Notes: generated by a model not told the origin, from the sequence alone. A stretch of DNA of 64,000 bases from Amycolatopsis rifamycinica (GCF_000695625.1 NZ_JMQI01000083.1:1-64000), one strand, 5' to 3'; numbered from the stretch's first letter, positions 16,801-25,570 are shown. A program made the numbers and translations.

Positions 16801-18347
16801 AGCCACGCTTCCGCCTTCGCGTCCCAGGAGCCGGCGCGCGGGTCCGCGACCTTCCGCAGCTCGCCCTTGGCGACCCGCTCCGACGGCGTCATCGGCAGCG
16901 CGTCGGCGAACGCCCAGAACCGCGGAACCTTGAAGTAGGCCAGTTTCCCGGCGCAGAACGCGACGAGCTCGGCCGGGTCCGGCCGGTCGCCGTCGCAGAC
17001 GACGTAGGCCTTGATCTCCTCGCCGCGCAGCTCGTCGGGCACCGCGACGACGGCCGCCAGCCGCACCGCCGGGTGCAGCAGCAGCGCGCGCTCGACCTCG
17101 TCGGCGGAGACGTTTTCGCCGCTGCGGCGGATCATGTCCTTGGTCCGGCCGACGTAGTAGACGCGGCCGTCGGCGTCCATCCGGGCGAGGTCGCCGGTGT
17201 GGAACCAGCCGTTTTCGAACGCTTTCGCCGTCGCGTCCGGGTCGTCGTGGTAGCCGTGCATCAGCCCGATCCCGCGGATCAGCAGCTGCCCGGTTTCCCC
17301 GCGGGGCACCGGCTTCCCGTCGTCGCCGGCGATCAGCACCTCGCGGTCGCGGCTCGGCCGCCCGATGCAGCCGGTGCCGACGGTCTCGTCGTGGTCGGCG
17401 GCGGTCATCCGGATGTCGCCGCCGGTCTCGGTCATCCCGAACGCCTCGTACCACGGCACCCCCCAGCGGGCCTCCAGCTCGGCGTGCCGGTCGTGCGGGA
17501 TGGCGGACGCGCAGATCGCGCGCACCCGGTGGTCGCGGTCGGCTTCGGACGGGTCCTGCCGCAGCAGCAGCGTCGGCATCAGGCCGAGGCAGTAGAACCA
17601 GGTCACGCCGTGTTCGCGCACCTTCGCCCAGAACGTGCTGGGGTGGAACCGGTCGAGGACGACGAGGGTCGCGCCGCCGGCGAGCCCCAACGCGACGTTC
17701 CACTGTGGATCGATGTAGTGGAACGGCTGCGCGGTCAGGATGACGTCCTCCTCGCCGACGGCGGGGAAGTCGGTGGCCAGGCTGATCGCGAGGGTCGTCC
17801 AGTAGCGGTTGGGCAGCACGCAGCCCTTGGGCGCGCCGGTGGTACCGGAGGTGTACTGGATGTTGACCGGCGTCTCCGGCACCGGCGTGAAGGCGGCACT
17901 TTCACGTGAAAGTGCCGCCCCCAGGTGGGCACTTTCACGTGAAAGTGCCGCTGGGGTGATGACTTCGGTGAGGGCGATGCGGGTGAGGAGGGGGGTGAAC
18001 TCGGGGGCGGCGACGGTCAGCTTCGCGCCGGAGTGGCGCAGGACGTGCGCGCCGTCGAACTCCTGGTAGTTCGTGTTCACCGGGACCAGCTGCGCGCCGA
18101 TCTTCGCCAAGGCCAGCCAGATCAGCGGGAACTCCGGCTGGTTGCGCAGCATGACGGCGACCCGGTCGCCGGGGCCGATGCCGCGCTCGGCCAGCGCCGC
18201 GGCGATGCGTGAGCTTTCGCGGTCGACCTCGGCGAACGTGAACGTGCGGTCCAGGTGGTCGAACACCCAGGCTGTGCGCTCGGGCCACAGCGCGGCCGCG
18301 CGCGTGACGAGCTGGGCGAGGGTCCCGACTTCGGTGAGCGGCGTCAC
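16797..18347 (-). CDS. Acyl-CoA ligase (AMP-binding) with palindrome-derived insertion
   Basis: A 516-residue ANL ligase: P-loop YTSGTTGAPKG near 165-175, FGMTETGGDIR near 307, GWFHTGDLARM near 380, the hinge GRTKDMIRRSGENVSADEVE near 400-419 and a C-terminal lysine region (SERVAKGELRK). Just before the P-loop, in the linker, residues about 133-151 read ALSRESAHLG then ALSRESA. This repeat is encoded by two copies of a dispersed palindrome (17892-17949) and is not part of the family fold. The gene sits between enoyl-CoA hydratase and TetR with GTGA overlaps on both sides (start GTG 18347). The substrate is a fatty or aromatic acid of unknown identity. Confidence 0.92.
   Translation of the reverse strand: MTPLTEVGTLAQLVTRAAALWPERTAWVFDHLDRTFTFAEVDRESSRIAAALAERGIGPGDRVAVMLRNQPEFPLIWLALAKIGAQLVPVNTNYQEFDGAHVLRHSGAKLTVAAPEFTPLLTRIALTEVITPAALSRESAHLGAALSRESAAFTPVPETPVNIQYTSGTTGAPKGCVLPNRYWTTLAISLATDFPAVGEEDVILTAQPFHYIDPQWNVALGLAGGATLVVLDRFHPSTFWAKVREHGVTWFYCLGLMPTLLLRQDPSEADRDHRVRAICASAIPHDRHAELEARWGVPWYEAFGMTETGGDIRMTAADHDETVGTGCIGRPSRDREVLIAGDDGKPVPRGETGQLLIRGIGLMHGYHDDPDATAKAFENGWFHTGDLARMDADGRVYYVGRTKDMIRRSGENVSADEVERALLLHPAVRLAAVVAVPDELRGEEIKAYVVCDGDRPDPAELVAFCAGKLAYFKVPRFWAFADALPMTPSERVAKGELRKVADPRAGSWDAKAEAWL
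17892..17949. repeat. Paired parS-like palindromes inside the ligase gene
   Basis: Copy 1 is a perfect 28-bp palindrome at 17892-17919; copy 2 is a perfect 22-bp palindrome at 17928-17949. Both contain CACTTTCACGTGAAAGTG. The centres are 33 bp apart, an exact 11 codons, so the gene stays in frame. The same 18-bp core occurs in pairs at 43492-43559 and 62178-62242. Confidence 0.9.
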
Positions 18348-19081
18348 GCCCGGCTCCGGAAGGCTTCGGTGGACGCGGCGACCGCGGCCGAGTGCTCGGT
18401 GATCAGGGCGTGGCTGACCTCGAGCTCGAGCGCCGGCTCGATGTCGGTGCTCGCGTCGAGCACCCGCTTCGCCATCGCCGCGGCGGCCGGCGGGTGCTCG
18501 GCGATCCGCTTGGCCCAGCTCAGCGCCTCGGCCTGAAGCCGCTCGGCCGGGACGGCGGCGTTGACCATGCCCAGCTCGGCGGCCTTCCGGCCGTCGAAGC
18601 GCTCGCCCAGCAGCAGGAGCTCCTTCGCCTTGAGCGGCCCGACCAGCAGCGGGAGCAGCCGTGACGCCGCACCGGTGACGCTCAGGCCGAGCGAAACCTC
18701 GGGAAACGCGAACACGGCGTCCTCGGCGGCCAGGATCAGGTCGCAGCCGAGCGCGAACTCCGCGCCGGCGCCGATCGCGTAGCCGTGCACCGCCGCGATC
18801 ACCGGCTGACGCAGCCCGCGCAGCCGCCGCGTGACGTCCTGGAGCCGGTCCAGCCGCGCCCGCGAGTCACCCGCGGGGGTGGGCTCCTTGAGGTCGTGGC
18901 CGGCGCAGAAGGCCCGCCCGTTCCCGGACAGCACGACGACGCGGGCGTCGCTGCGCGCGGCCGCGTCGAGGGCGGCGAGGAAGTCGTCGACCAGGACGGC
19001 GGCGACCGCGTTCAGCCGCTCGGGCCGGTTCAGCCGGATCTGCGCGATGCCGTCCTCGACGGCGAAGTCCACGGTGGGCAT
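18344..19081 (-). CDS. Enoyl-CoA hydratase/isomerase
   Basis: A 245-residue crotonase-fold enzyme. The oxyanion-hole segments are AFCAGHDLKEP (near 59-69) and YAIGAGAEFALGCDLILAAE (near 101-120), followed by FAFPEVSLGLSVTGAASRLLP. The position normally holding the second catalytic Glu is within the FPEVSLGLS region. It is the first gene of the hydratase-ligase-TetR operon and overlaps the ligase start as GTGA. ATG 19081 is set by the fold start (MPTVDFAVEDGIAQIRLNRPE). Its promoter faces an amidohydrolase gene across a GATC-rich palindrome. Confidence 0.92.
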   Translation of the reverse strand: MPTVDFAVEDGIAQIRLNRPERLNAVAAVLVDDFLAALDAAARSDARVVVLSGNGRAFCAGHDLKEPTPAGDSRARLDRLQDVTRRLRGLRQPVIAAVHGYAIGAGAEFALGCDLILAAEDAVFAFPEVSLGLSVTGAASRLLPLLVGPLKAKELLLLGERFDGRKAAELGMVNAAVPAERLQAEALSWAKRIAEHPPAAAAMAKRVLDASTDIEPALELEVSHALITEHSAAVAASTEAFRSRA

Positions 19082-19100
19082 GGCGCCGATGCTAGACGTT

Positions 19101-19116
19101 CGATCGATCGATCGAT
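19101..19116. promoter_or_regulatory. GATC-repeat palindrome in a divergent promoter
   Basis: CGATCGATCGATCGAT forms a self-complementary run within the 48-bp gap between the divergent enoyl-CoA hydratase and amidohydrolase genes, 20 bp from one start and 14 bp from the other. It is the natural operator candidate for the TetR encoded at the end of the hydratase operon. Confidence 0.55.
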
Positions 19117-19129
19117 AGCCTCTGAACTT

Positions 19130-20731
19130 GTGCGAGTCGATGCGGTCTACGAGAACGCCACGGTGTGGACGGGCGCGGGCATCACCAGCGCGCTCGCCGT
19201 CCTGCACGGCAGGGTGGTCGCGCTCGGCGACGACGCCCGCGAGCTGTCCGCGCGCGCCCGGGTCGACCTCGCCGGCGGGTTCGTCGTGCCCGGCTTCCAC
19301 GACGCGCACAACCACATGGCCTGGTTCGGCATGGGCCTCGACGACGTCCCGCTCAGCGACTGCCGCAGCGTCGAGGAGGTCTACGACGCCGTCGCCGCGC
19401 GCGCCGCGACGCTGCCGCCCGGGAGCTGGGTGGTCGGCAGCGGGTACGACCAGAACAAGCTCGTGGGCGGGCACCCGGACCGGCGCGGCCTCGACCGCGC
19501 CGCGCCGGGCATGCTCGTGCGGCTCAAGCACACGTCCGGGCACATGACCGTGGTCAACTCGGCCGTGCTCGACCAGCTCGACCTGGCGCACGTGCCGGTC
19601 GGCGGCGACGTCGTGCTCGCGGCCGACGGCTCGCCGACCGGCCTGCTGCGCGAGCAGGCCCAGCTGCTGCTTCGGCCGCTGACGTACCCGGCGCCGGTCG
19701 CGCGGGTCGTGCGCGGGCTCGAGCGGGCGTCCGAGCGGTACCTGGCCGAGGGCATCACCAGCGTCCAGGAGGCCGGCATCGGCGGCGGCCTGGTCGGGGA
19801 GACACCCGCCGAGCTGGCCGCCTACCAGGAGGCGCGCGACCGCGGCGTGCTGCGCGTGCGGAGCACGGTGATGGTCGCCGCGAGCGTGCTGCACGACCTG
19901 CCCGACGACGCCGGCTTCGGCCTCGACCTCGGCCTGCGCACCGGTCTCGGCGACGAGTGGCTGCGCGTCGGCCCGATGAAGTTGTTCGCCGACGGCTCCC
20001 TGGTCGGGCGCACCTGCGCGATGCACGACAGCTTCGACGGCGAGCCGGACAACCGCGGCTACTTCCAGGTGCCCGAGGACGAGCTGGCCCGCACGATCCG
20101 CCGCGCCCACGAAGCGGGCTGGCAGATCGCGACGCACGCGATCGGCGACCGCGCGATCACCGTCGTCCTCGACGCCTACGAAGCCGCGTTGGCGGCTTCG
20201 CCGCGCACGGACCACCGGCACCGCATCGAGCACTGCGCGGTGCTCCAGCCCGCGGAGCTGTCCCGGCTGGTCTCGCTCGGCATCATCCCGTCGCCGCAGG
20301 GACGGTTCGTCAACGAGCTCGGCGACGGCATGCGCGCCGCGCTCGGTGAGTCCCGCGTGCCCTGGTGCTACCGGCTGCGAAGCGTCCTCGACGCGGGTTG
20401 CGTGCTGCCCGCGTCTTCGGACCGGCCCGTCGTGAACGGCGCTCCGCTGCTCGCGCTGGCCGACATGGTGCGTCGGCGCACGGCGTCAGGCGCCCCCTTC
20501 GCACCCGAAGAGGCGTTGACGCCGGAGCAGGCGTTGCGCGCGTACACGTACGGCTCGGCGTACGCGACCTTCGCCGAGCGTGACCTGGGCACGCTCGAAC
20601 CCGGGAAGCTCGCCGACTTCGCCGTGCTGTCCGGTTCACCCCTGGACGAGTCCGCTTTGGACGCGCTCGCTTCCGGAGAGCTCAGCGTGCAAGGCACCGC
20701 CGTCGGCGGCGAACTGCGTTATCAAGCCTGA
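19130..20731 (+). CDS. Amidohydrolase, YtcJ type
   Basis: A 533-residue metal-dependent hydrolase of the amidohydrolase-3 group. Early metal ligands are in HDAHNHM (near residues 57-63). Later blocks include GSPTGLLREQA, ITSVQEAGIG, KLFADGSL, IATHAIGDRAI (near 340) and HRIEHCAVL (near 370), and the final Asp lies in ASSDRPVVNG. The C-terminal GTLEPGKLADFAVLSG is the family's second beta domain. GTG 19130 is used. Enzymes of this type hydrolyse N-acyl or formyl compounds. It is divergent from an acyl-CoA operon and may share its operator. Confidence 0.88.
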   Translation: MRVDAVYENATVWTGAGITSALAVLHGRVVALGDDARELSARARVDLAGGFVVPGFHDAHNHMAWFGMGLDDVPLSDCRSVEEVYDAVAARAATLPPGSWVVGSGYDQNKLVGGHPDRRGLDRAAPGMLVRLKHTSGHMTVVNSAVLDQLDLAHVPVGGDVVLAADGSPTGLLREQAQLLLRPLTYPAPVARVVRGLERASERYLAEGITSVQEAGIGGGLVGETPAELAAYQEARDRGVLRVRSTVMVAASVLHDLPDDAGFGLDLGLRTGLGDEWLRVGPMKLFADGSLVGRTCAMHDSFDGEPDNRGYFQVPEDELARTIRRAHEAGWQIATHAIGDRAITVVLDAYEAALAASPRTDHRHRIEHCAVLQPAELSRLVSLGIIPSPQGRFVNELGDGMRAALGESRVPWCYRLRSVLDAGCVLPASSDRPVVNGAPLLALADMVRRRTASGAPFAPEEALTPEQALRAYTYGSAYATFAERDLGTLEPGKLADFAVLSGSPLDESALDALASGELSVQGTAVGGELRYQA

Positions 20732-20735
20732 TGAC

Positions 20736-21056
20736 TCACCTCCTTCCGGCGAATCCGAGTGCTTCCTCGGCCAGCGCGGCCCAGGGTTGTGGCGACCCCG
20801 CGTCCAGCGCCAGCCATTCCTTCATCGGCGTGCCCTTGTTGGCGTCGAAGCGCACGCCGTGCCCACCCTCGACCAGCTCGTCCACCCGGGACCGGGGCAG
20901 CTTGAGCACCAGCTGCCCGCGGACGAACATCGCGAAGATCCGGCCGTGCGCGCGCAGCGCCGTGCGCCCGAACCCGCCGGTCGTGCCGGGTGGCGTGACG
21001 CCCGGACGTCCGGTGAACTCGTCGACCAGGTCCTCGAACTTCTCCTCTGGTGACAT
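20736..21056 (-). CDS. TfoX N-terminal domain-like small protein
   Basis: A 106-residue protein that fits the TfoX/Sxy N-terminal domain: an N-terminal helix (MSPEEKFEDLVDEF), then FGRTALRAHGRIFAMFVRGQLVLKL and an R-V-D-E-L-V helix, ending with KEWLAL. In proteobacteria the domain is linked to competence control. In actinomycetes such stand-alone proteins are common and unassigned, so no role is proposed. The stop lies 4 bp beyond the convergent amidohydrolase stop. Confidence 0.75.
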   Translation of the reverse strand: MSPEEKFEDLVDEFTGRPGVTPPGTTGGFGRTALRAHGRIFAMFVRGQLVLKLPRSRVDELVEGGHGVRFDANKGTPMKEWLALDAGSPQPWAALAEEALGFAGRR

Positions 21057-21112
21057 CGACCACCTCCACGCCCGACCGTAACGACCACCACCGACAAAAA
21101 CCGGGAGGCGAG

Positions 21113-21553
21113 ATGCCCGTCCGCGACGCTGTCTTCGACGACATCGAGGAGATCTGCGCGCTCATCGAGGAGCACGCGGTCTACGAGGACAACCACGACC
21201 TGAAGCTGGACCGCGCCGAGATGAGCGGGCACCTGTTCGGGCCGGACCCGAAGGCGTGGGTGCTGATCGCGACCCCGCCGGGCGAGCCGGGGACGGTGGC
21301 CGGGTTCGCCTTCTGCAGCTGGAACTTCTCCACGTGGGAGGCCCGGCCGGGGATCTGGCTGGACGACCTGTTCGTCCGGCCCGCCCACCGGCGCTTCGGT
21401 CTCGGCAGCGAGCTGCTGGACGAGCTGCGCAACCGCACGAGCGGGCGCGTCGAGTGGGACATGCAGGAGGGCAACGAAAAAGGCGCGGCGTTCTACGCCC
21501 AGCTCGGCGCGGAGCCGGTGCCCGGCTGGATCCGCTACCGCTGGCGGCCGTGA
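21113..21553 (+). CDS. GNAT acetyltransferase, diamine-acetyltransferase-like
   Basis: A 146-residue GNAT enzyme. FSTWEARPGIWLDDLFVRPAHR is the family's beta4 region, RRFGLGSELLDEL (near 94-106) is the acetyl-CoA binding R-x-x-G-x-G/A loop, and WDMQEGNEKGAAFYAQLGAEP is the motif B region. The order resembles spermidine/spermine N-acetyltransferases, so a small amine substrate is likely but unproven. ATG 21113 follows GGGAGGCG; an upstream in-frame ATG is less likely. Confidence 0.85.
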   Translation: MPVRDAVFDDIEEICALIEEHAVYEDNHDLKLDRAEMSGHLFGPDPKAWVLIATPPGEPGTVAGFAFCSWNFSTWEARPGIWLDDLFVRPAHRRFGLGSELLDELRNRTSGRVEWDMQEGNEKGAAFYAQLGAEPVPGWIRYRWRP

Positions 21554-21593
21554 ACTTTCACGAGAAAGAACCCGGCCCCGTATCGTATGCGGT

Positions 21594-22277
21594 ATGGGAG
21601 ATGGTTCGGTCCGGAGGTCCTCGTCGGTCGAGGACTACGTCCGGGTGATCTACGGCCTGGTCGAGCGGGGCGAGGCGGTCACCAACGCGTCGCTCGCCGG
21701 CCGGCTGGAGGTCAGCCCGTCCTCGGCGTCGGGGATGGTCACGAAGCTGTCCCAGCTCGGCCTGGTCACCCACGTGCCGTACCGCGGCATCGAGCTCACG
21801 GCCGAGGGCAGGCTCCTGGCGCGCTCGGTGCTCCGGCGGCACCGGCTGATCGAGACGTACCTGGTGTCGGAGCTCGGCTACACGTGGGACGAGGTCCACG
21901 CGGAGGCGGACGCGCTGGAGCACGCGGTGTCGGATCGCCTGGTCGAGCGCATCGCGGCGAAGCTCGGCAACCCGGTCCGCGACCCCCACGGCGACCCGAT
22001 CCCGGCGCCCGACGGCAGCGTGGAGGAGCTCCCGGTCCGGATCCTCGACGACCTCCCGCCGGGCGCGGTGGGCGAGATCGTGCGGGTCTGGGACACCGAC
22101 CCGGAGCTGCTGAGGTACCTGACGGAACACGCGATCAACCTGGGCGAACGCATCGAGGTCGTGGAACGCCAGCCGTTCGGGGGGCCGATGGTGGTGAAGG
22201 TCGGGTCGCCGCCGGATGCCGCCACCCACGCCATCGGCAAGGAGATCGCGCAGGCGTTGTCGGTCACCCTGCGCTGA
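21594..22277 (+). CDS. DtxR/MntR-family metal-dependent repressor
   Basis: A 227-residue regulator with an N-terminal winged helix (NASLAGRLEVSPSSASGMVTKL, near 33-54). The dimerisation and metal domain includes RRHRLIETYLVSELGYTWDEVHAEADALEHAVSD near 81-114, where the spaced His and Glu residues would bind Mn or Fe. The C-terminal third is an SH3-like FeoA domain (GEIVRVWDTDPELLRYLTEHAINLG). It probably controls manganese or iron uptake genes outside the window. The promoter region contains a sequence close to the dispersed palindrome (ACTTTCACGAGAAAGA, 21554-21569). Confidence 0.9.
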   Translation: MGDGSVRRSSSVEDYVRVIYGLVERGEAVTNASLAGRLEVSPSSASGMVTKLSQLGLVTHVPYRGIELTAEGRLLARSVLRRHRLIETYLVSELGYTWDEVHAEADALEHAVSDRLVERIAAKLGNPVRDPHGDPIPAPDGSVEELPVRILDDLPPGAVGEIVRVWDTDPELLRYLTEHAINLGERIEVVERQPFGGPMVVKVGSPPDAATHAIGKEIAQALSVTLR

Positions 22278-22285
22278 GGGACCGC

Positions 22286-22894
22286 TCAGTATGACCATTC
22301 CCAGCCGTGCGCGCCGGGGCCGAACAGTCCTGAACTGTCCGTGAGCTGCAGGGTGCCGCTCTTCGTCGCGGTCGAGATCGCGACCTGTCCGGTGTAGGTA
22401 CGACTGGGTGCGTACGCCGGCGGCAATTGCTTCGGATTCGTGCACGAGTCGGTCTCCGCCTGGTTCGTGACACCGTCGGCGCCGGTCGTCGAGAACGCGA
22501 ACGGGTTGATCAAGCCCGGCAGGACGGTGAAGGCACCAACACCGCTGTCAGCGTCGAGATCTGTGTACGTCTTCACGGTCACGTCGAGCAAGAGTGTGTG
22601 CTTGCCCGCTTGGCGAGAGGCGTAAGGGCCGCACTTCGGGTCGACGGCGATCTTGGTGACCCAGAACTCGACCGCCAGGCTGCCGTCGGTGTTCGAAATA
22701 CCGGCCCGCTCGCCGACCTTCTTCGTGATGTACGCCGGCGTCGCCGAGGCCGGTGCGGTGGAGGCAGGCGAGGTCACGCTGGCGGGAGCCGCGGCCGGGG
22801 CCATCCCGCTCGCCGGGGCTGCCTCGTTGCCGCAGGCCGCAAGCCCGGTGGCGGCGATCGCGGCCACCACGAGGAAGATGGTGCGCTTGATCAT
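22286..22894 (-). CDS. Putative lipoprotein, DUF4352-like
   Basis: A 202-residue exported protein. A signal peptide ends in the lipobox LAAC with Cys21, followed by an Ala/Pro/Ser/Thr-rich linker to about residue 55. A compact beta domain follows, with VTVKTYTDLD in its core. Two cysteines (in DPKCGPY and TDSCTNP) could form a disulphide. The fold pattern resembles DUF4352/telokin-like lipoproteins. The function is unknown. The gene converges on the MntR-like gene 9 bp away. Confidence 0.8.
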   Translation of the reverse strand: MIKRTIFLVVAAIAATGLAACGNEAAPASGMAPAAAPASVTSPASTAPASATPAYITKKVGERAGISNTDGSLAVEFWVTKIAVDPKCGPYASRQAGKHTLLLDVTVKTYTDLDADSGVGAFTVLPGLINPFAFSTTGADGVTNQAETDSCTNPKQLPPAYAPSRTYTGQVAISTATKSGTLQLTDSSGLFGPGAHGWEWSY

Positions 22895-23023
22895 TCGTAC
22901 CCCTTTGCCGTGTGATCAAGAGTCGCGAGCTGCCGTCTCGTCGTTACGACGCTCAGGGACGTACGCGCGGGTGACGTCGTGGAGCGGATGTGGTGACCAC
23001 CCCCGCCGCCAGACCATGAGGGC

Positions 23024-23842
23024 ATGAAACCCTTCCGCTTCGGCATCGTCGCCGGTCACGCTCCTGACCTCACCTCGTGGGCCGCCCAGGCCGAGCGGGT
23101 CGAGAAGCTCGGCTTCGACACCCTGCTCGCCACCGATCCCGTCGGCACCGCCGATCCCTTCGTCCTGCTCGGGGCCGCCGCCGCGGTCACCCTCGACCTC
23201 ACCGTCGGGACCTTCGTGCTCGCCGACCCCTTCCGCGACGCCGCCGCCCTCGATTGGCAGGCGCAGACCCTCCACCGGCAGACCCGCGGCCGGTTCGAGC
23301 TCGGGCTGGGCGTCGGGCGGCCCGGTGCCGGTGCGCACGCCGAAGCGCTCGGGCGGGAATTCCCCTCACCGGGTGAGCGCATCACACGGATGGCCGCCAC
23401 CATCGCGCACCTCAAGCGCACTCCCGACCGGCCGCCGCTGGTGCTCGCCGGCGCCGGACCGAAAATGCTGGCGCTCGCCGCGCAAGAAGCCGACACCGTC
23501 ACCTTCGCCTGGTCGCCGCGGACCACCGAAACCGCGGCGCAGTCCATTGTGGATCACTTCCGGGAGCTCGCCGGGCCGCGGCTGCCGGACATCGAGCTCG
23601 GCCTGAACCTGATGGCCGTCGGGGACGCGCCGTCGCCCGCGATCGCGCGGTGGGCCGGGGCGGACGTGCCCGAGCTGGCCGCCGCGGGCGCCGTCACCGT
23701 GGTGCCCGAGGATCCCGTCCTGGCCGCGGAAAAGCTTCTCGGCTGGCGGGAGCGGTGGGGGATTTCCTACGTCACGATCAACTCCGGCTACGCGGAACCG
23801 TTCGCCGCGATCGCCGACGAGACGCGCAAGGCAGGTGGGTGA
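23024..23842 (+). CDS. LLM-class F420-dependent oxidoreductase
   Basis: A 272-residue luciferase-like TIM-barrel protein. FRFGIVAGHAPDLTSW starts the barrel, FDTLLATDP is the second strand, and TVGTFVLADPFRDAAALDWQAQTLHRQTRGRFELGLGVG is the classic LLM segment, lying near residues 65-103. The style is that of actinobacterial F420-dependent enzymes rather than FMN monooxygenases. The substrate is unknown and no operon partner is visible. Confidence 0.85.
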   Translation: MKPFRFGIVAGHAPDLTSWAAQAERVEKLGFDTLLATDPVGTADPFVLLGAAAAVTLDLTVGTFVLADPFRDAAALDWQAQTLHRQTRGRFELGLGVGRPGAGAHAEALGREFPSPGERITRMAATIAHLKRTPDRPPLVLAGAGPKMLALAAQEADTVTFAWSPRTTETAAQSIVDHFRELAGPRLPDIELGLNLMAVGDAPSPAIARWAGADVPELAAAGAVTVVPEDPVLAAEKLLGWRERWGISYVTINSGYAEPFAAIADETRKAGG

Positions 23843-23914
23843 GGGGCCTTCCGATCTTGGGAAGCTGCGCCTACGCTCCAATGTTCGTAATCGGGAGTGC
23901 TTCGGAGCGTTGTG

Positions 23915-24244
23915 ATGACCGGTCAGCGAACACGCACCATCGACCGGGGGGAACAGGCGGAGCTGAGCCGGCTGCTGGCAGCCGGACCGTTCGACGTGGC
24001 CCTGCGGGCGGCGATCCGGGCCCGCGGCCTCGGCCTCGAGCGGATCCGCTATCGCTTGCGCGGCAGGGGAACCACGGTCAGCCTGGCCACCCTCAGCCAC
24101 TGGCAGTCGGGACGGTGCCGGCCCGAGCGGCCGGAATCGTTGGAGGCCCTGCGGAATCTCGAGGACATCCTGAACGTGCCGGACGGCTCGCTCAGCAAAC
24201 TCCTCGGGCCGCCGCGGAGGACGAGGTTCCACGCGCTCAACTGA
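23915..24244 (+). CDS. Small helix-turn-helix (XRE-like) regulator
   Basis: A 109-residue basic protein. FDVALRAAIRARGLGLERIRYRLRGRG followed by TVSLATLSHWQSGRCRPERPESLEALRNLEDILNVPDGSL (near 35-90) is a divergent XRE-type HTH; the usual S-x-x-T-I/L-S-x-W-E/Q-x-G-R pattern is recognisable in TLSHWQSGRCRP. ATG 23915 with GGAG 8 bp upstream is preferred to the in-frame GTG 23897. It looks like the conserved DNA-binding part of longer actinobacterial regulators, kept as a stand-alone protein. Confidence 0.72.
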   Translation: MTGQRTRTIDRGEQAELSRLLAAGPFDVALRAAIRARGLGLERIRYRLRGRGTTVSLATLSHWQSGRCRPERPESLEALRNLEDILNVPDGSLSKLLGPPRRTRFHALN

Positions 24245-24265
24245 GCAATGGCTAAGCTCGCGCCC

Positions 24266-25324
24266 ATGCGAGCTGTCGTGATGGAGGAGTTCTGCGTCCC
24301 GCCCGTCGTGCGGGACGTGCCGGAGCCGATGGCCGCGCCGGGCGGTGCGGTGATCGAGGTCGACGCCACCGGCGTGTGCCGCAGCGACTGGCACACCTGG
24401 CAGGGCCACGACAGCGCCGTCACGCTGCCGCACGTCGCCGGGCACGAGCTCGCCGGCCGGATCGTCGCGCTCGGCGAGGGCGTGCGCGGCTGGGAGCTCG
24501 GCGCGCGCGTCACCGTGCCCTTCGTCTGCGCCTGCGGCAGTTGCGCCCAGTGCGCCCGCGGCGACCAGCAGATCTGCGACCGCGAGTTCCAGCCCGGCGC
24601 CACGCACTGGGGGTCGTTCGCCGAGCGCGTCGCCGTCGAACACGCCGAGACGAACCTGGTCGCGCTGCCGGACTCGCTCGGCGCCGCCGAGGCCGCCGCC
24701 CTCGGCTGCCGGTTCGGCACGGCGTTCCGGGCGGTGCTGCGGCAGGGGCGCGTCACCGCGGGCCAGTGGGTCTCGGTGTACGGCTGCGGCGGCGTCGGGA
24801 TCTCCGCGGTGCTGCTGGCCGTCGCGGCGGGCGCGAAGGTCGTCGCCGTCGACGTCTCCGCGGCGGCCCTCCGGCTGGCCGCGGAGTCGGGCGCCGCCGT
24901 CACCGTCGACTCCTCGGCGTTCGACGGGCCCGAAGCCGTCGCCGCGCACGTGCGCGAGCTGACCGGTGGCGGCACGCACGTCTCGCTCGACTGTCTCGGC
25001 TCACCCTCGACCTGCGCGGCGTCGGTCGGCAGCCTCCGCAAGCGCGGACGGCACGTCCAGGCCGGGCTGATGCCGCCCGCGCAGGGCATCGCGCCGATCC
25101 CGATGCACCGCGTCATCGGCGGCGAGCTGGAGCTGGTGGGCATCCACGGGCTCCAGGCCCACGAGTACCCGGAGCTGCTGCGGGTCGTGGAGACGGCGGG
25201 CATCGACCTCGGCGCGCTGATCGGACGGCGCATCGGGCTCGACGACGTCCCGGCCGCGCTGGCCGCGATGAACGACCCCGTCCCGGCGCAGGCGGGCGTC
25301 ACCGTCGTGACGTTCGGTGACTGA
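24266..25324 (+). CDS. Zinc-dependent alcohol dehydrogenase
   Basis: A 352-residue medium-chain dehydrogenase. Catalytic zinc ligands are Cys in GVCRSDWH, the His-Glu pair in AGHELAG, and a later Cys. The structural zinc site is the set of cysteines in CACGSCAQCARGDQQICD near 88-105. The NAD-binding loop is GCGGVGISAV near 170. ATG 24266 (MRAVVMEEF) fits the family start; ATG 24248 is in frame and cannot be excluded. It oxidises or reduces an unspecified alcohol/aldehyde. Confidence 0.9.
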   Translation: MRAVVMEEFCVPPVVRDVPEPMAAPGGAVIEVDATGVCRSDWHTWQGHDSAVTLPHVAGHELAGRIVALGEGVRGWELGARVTVPFVCACGSCAQCARGDQQICDREFQPGATHWGSFAERVAVEHAETNLVALPDSLGAAEAAALGCRFGTAFRAVLRQGRVTAGQWVSVYGCGGVGISAVLLAVAAGAKVVAVDVSAAALRLAAESGAAVTVDSSAFDGPEAVAAHVRELTGGGTHVSLDCLGSPSTCAASVGSLRKRGRHVQAGLMPPAQGIAPIPMHRVIGGELELVGIHGLQAHEYPELLRVVETAGIDLGALIGRRIGLDDVPAALAAMNDPVPAQAGVTVVTFGD

Positions 25325-25570
25325 TCGGCGGCGGCGGGTCAAGAGACCCGTTCGTAGCTGATCCACGCTGGCTTGGAGCATTCAGGTGTGGGAACGTCGG
25401 GTCATGGTGGCCCAACGGGAGGGAATGCGGCCGCAGGACCGTCCCGCTGGTCCGTTGGGACGGCTCCTGTGGCTGTCCGCCGCCGCGGGCGTCACGTTCC
25501 GCGGTCATCGCGTGGTGCCTTCGACGATCACCGTCCGTGTGCGGCGGGAGTCTCCGGCACAATCGAGGTG

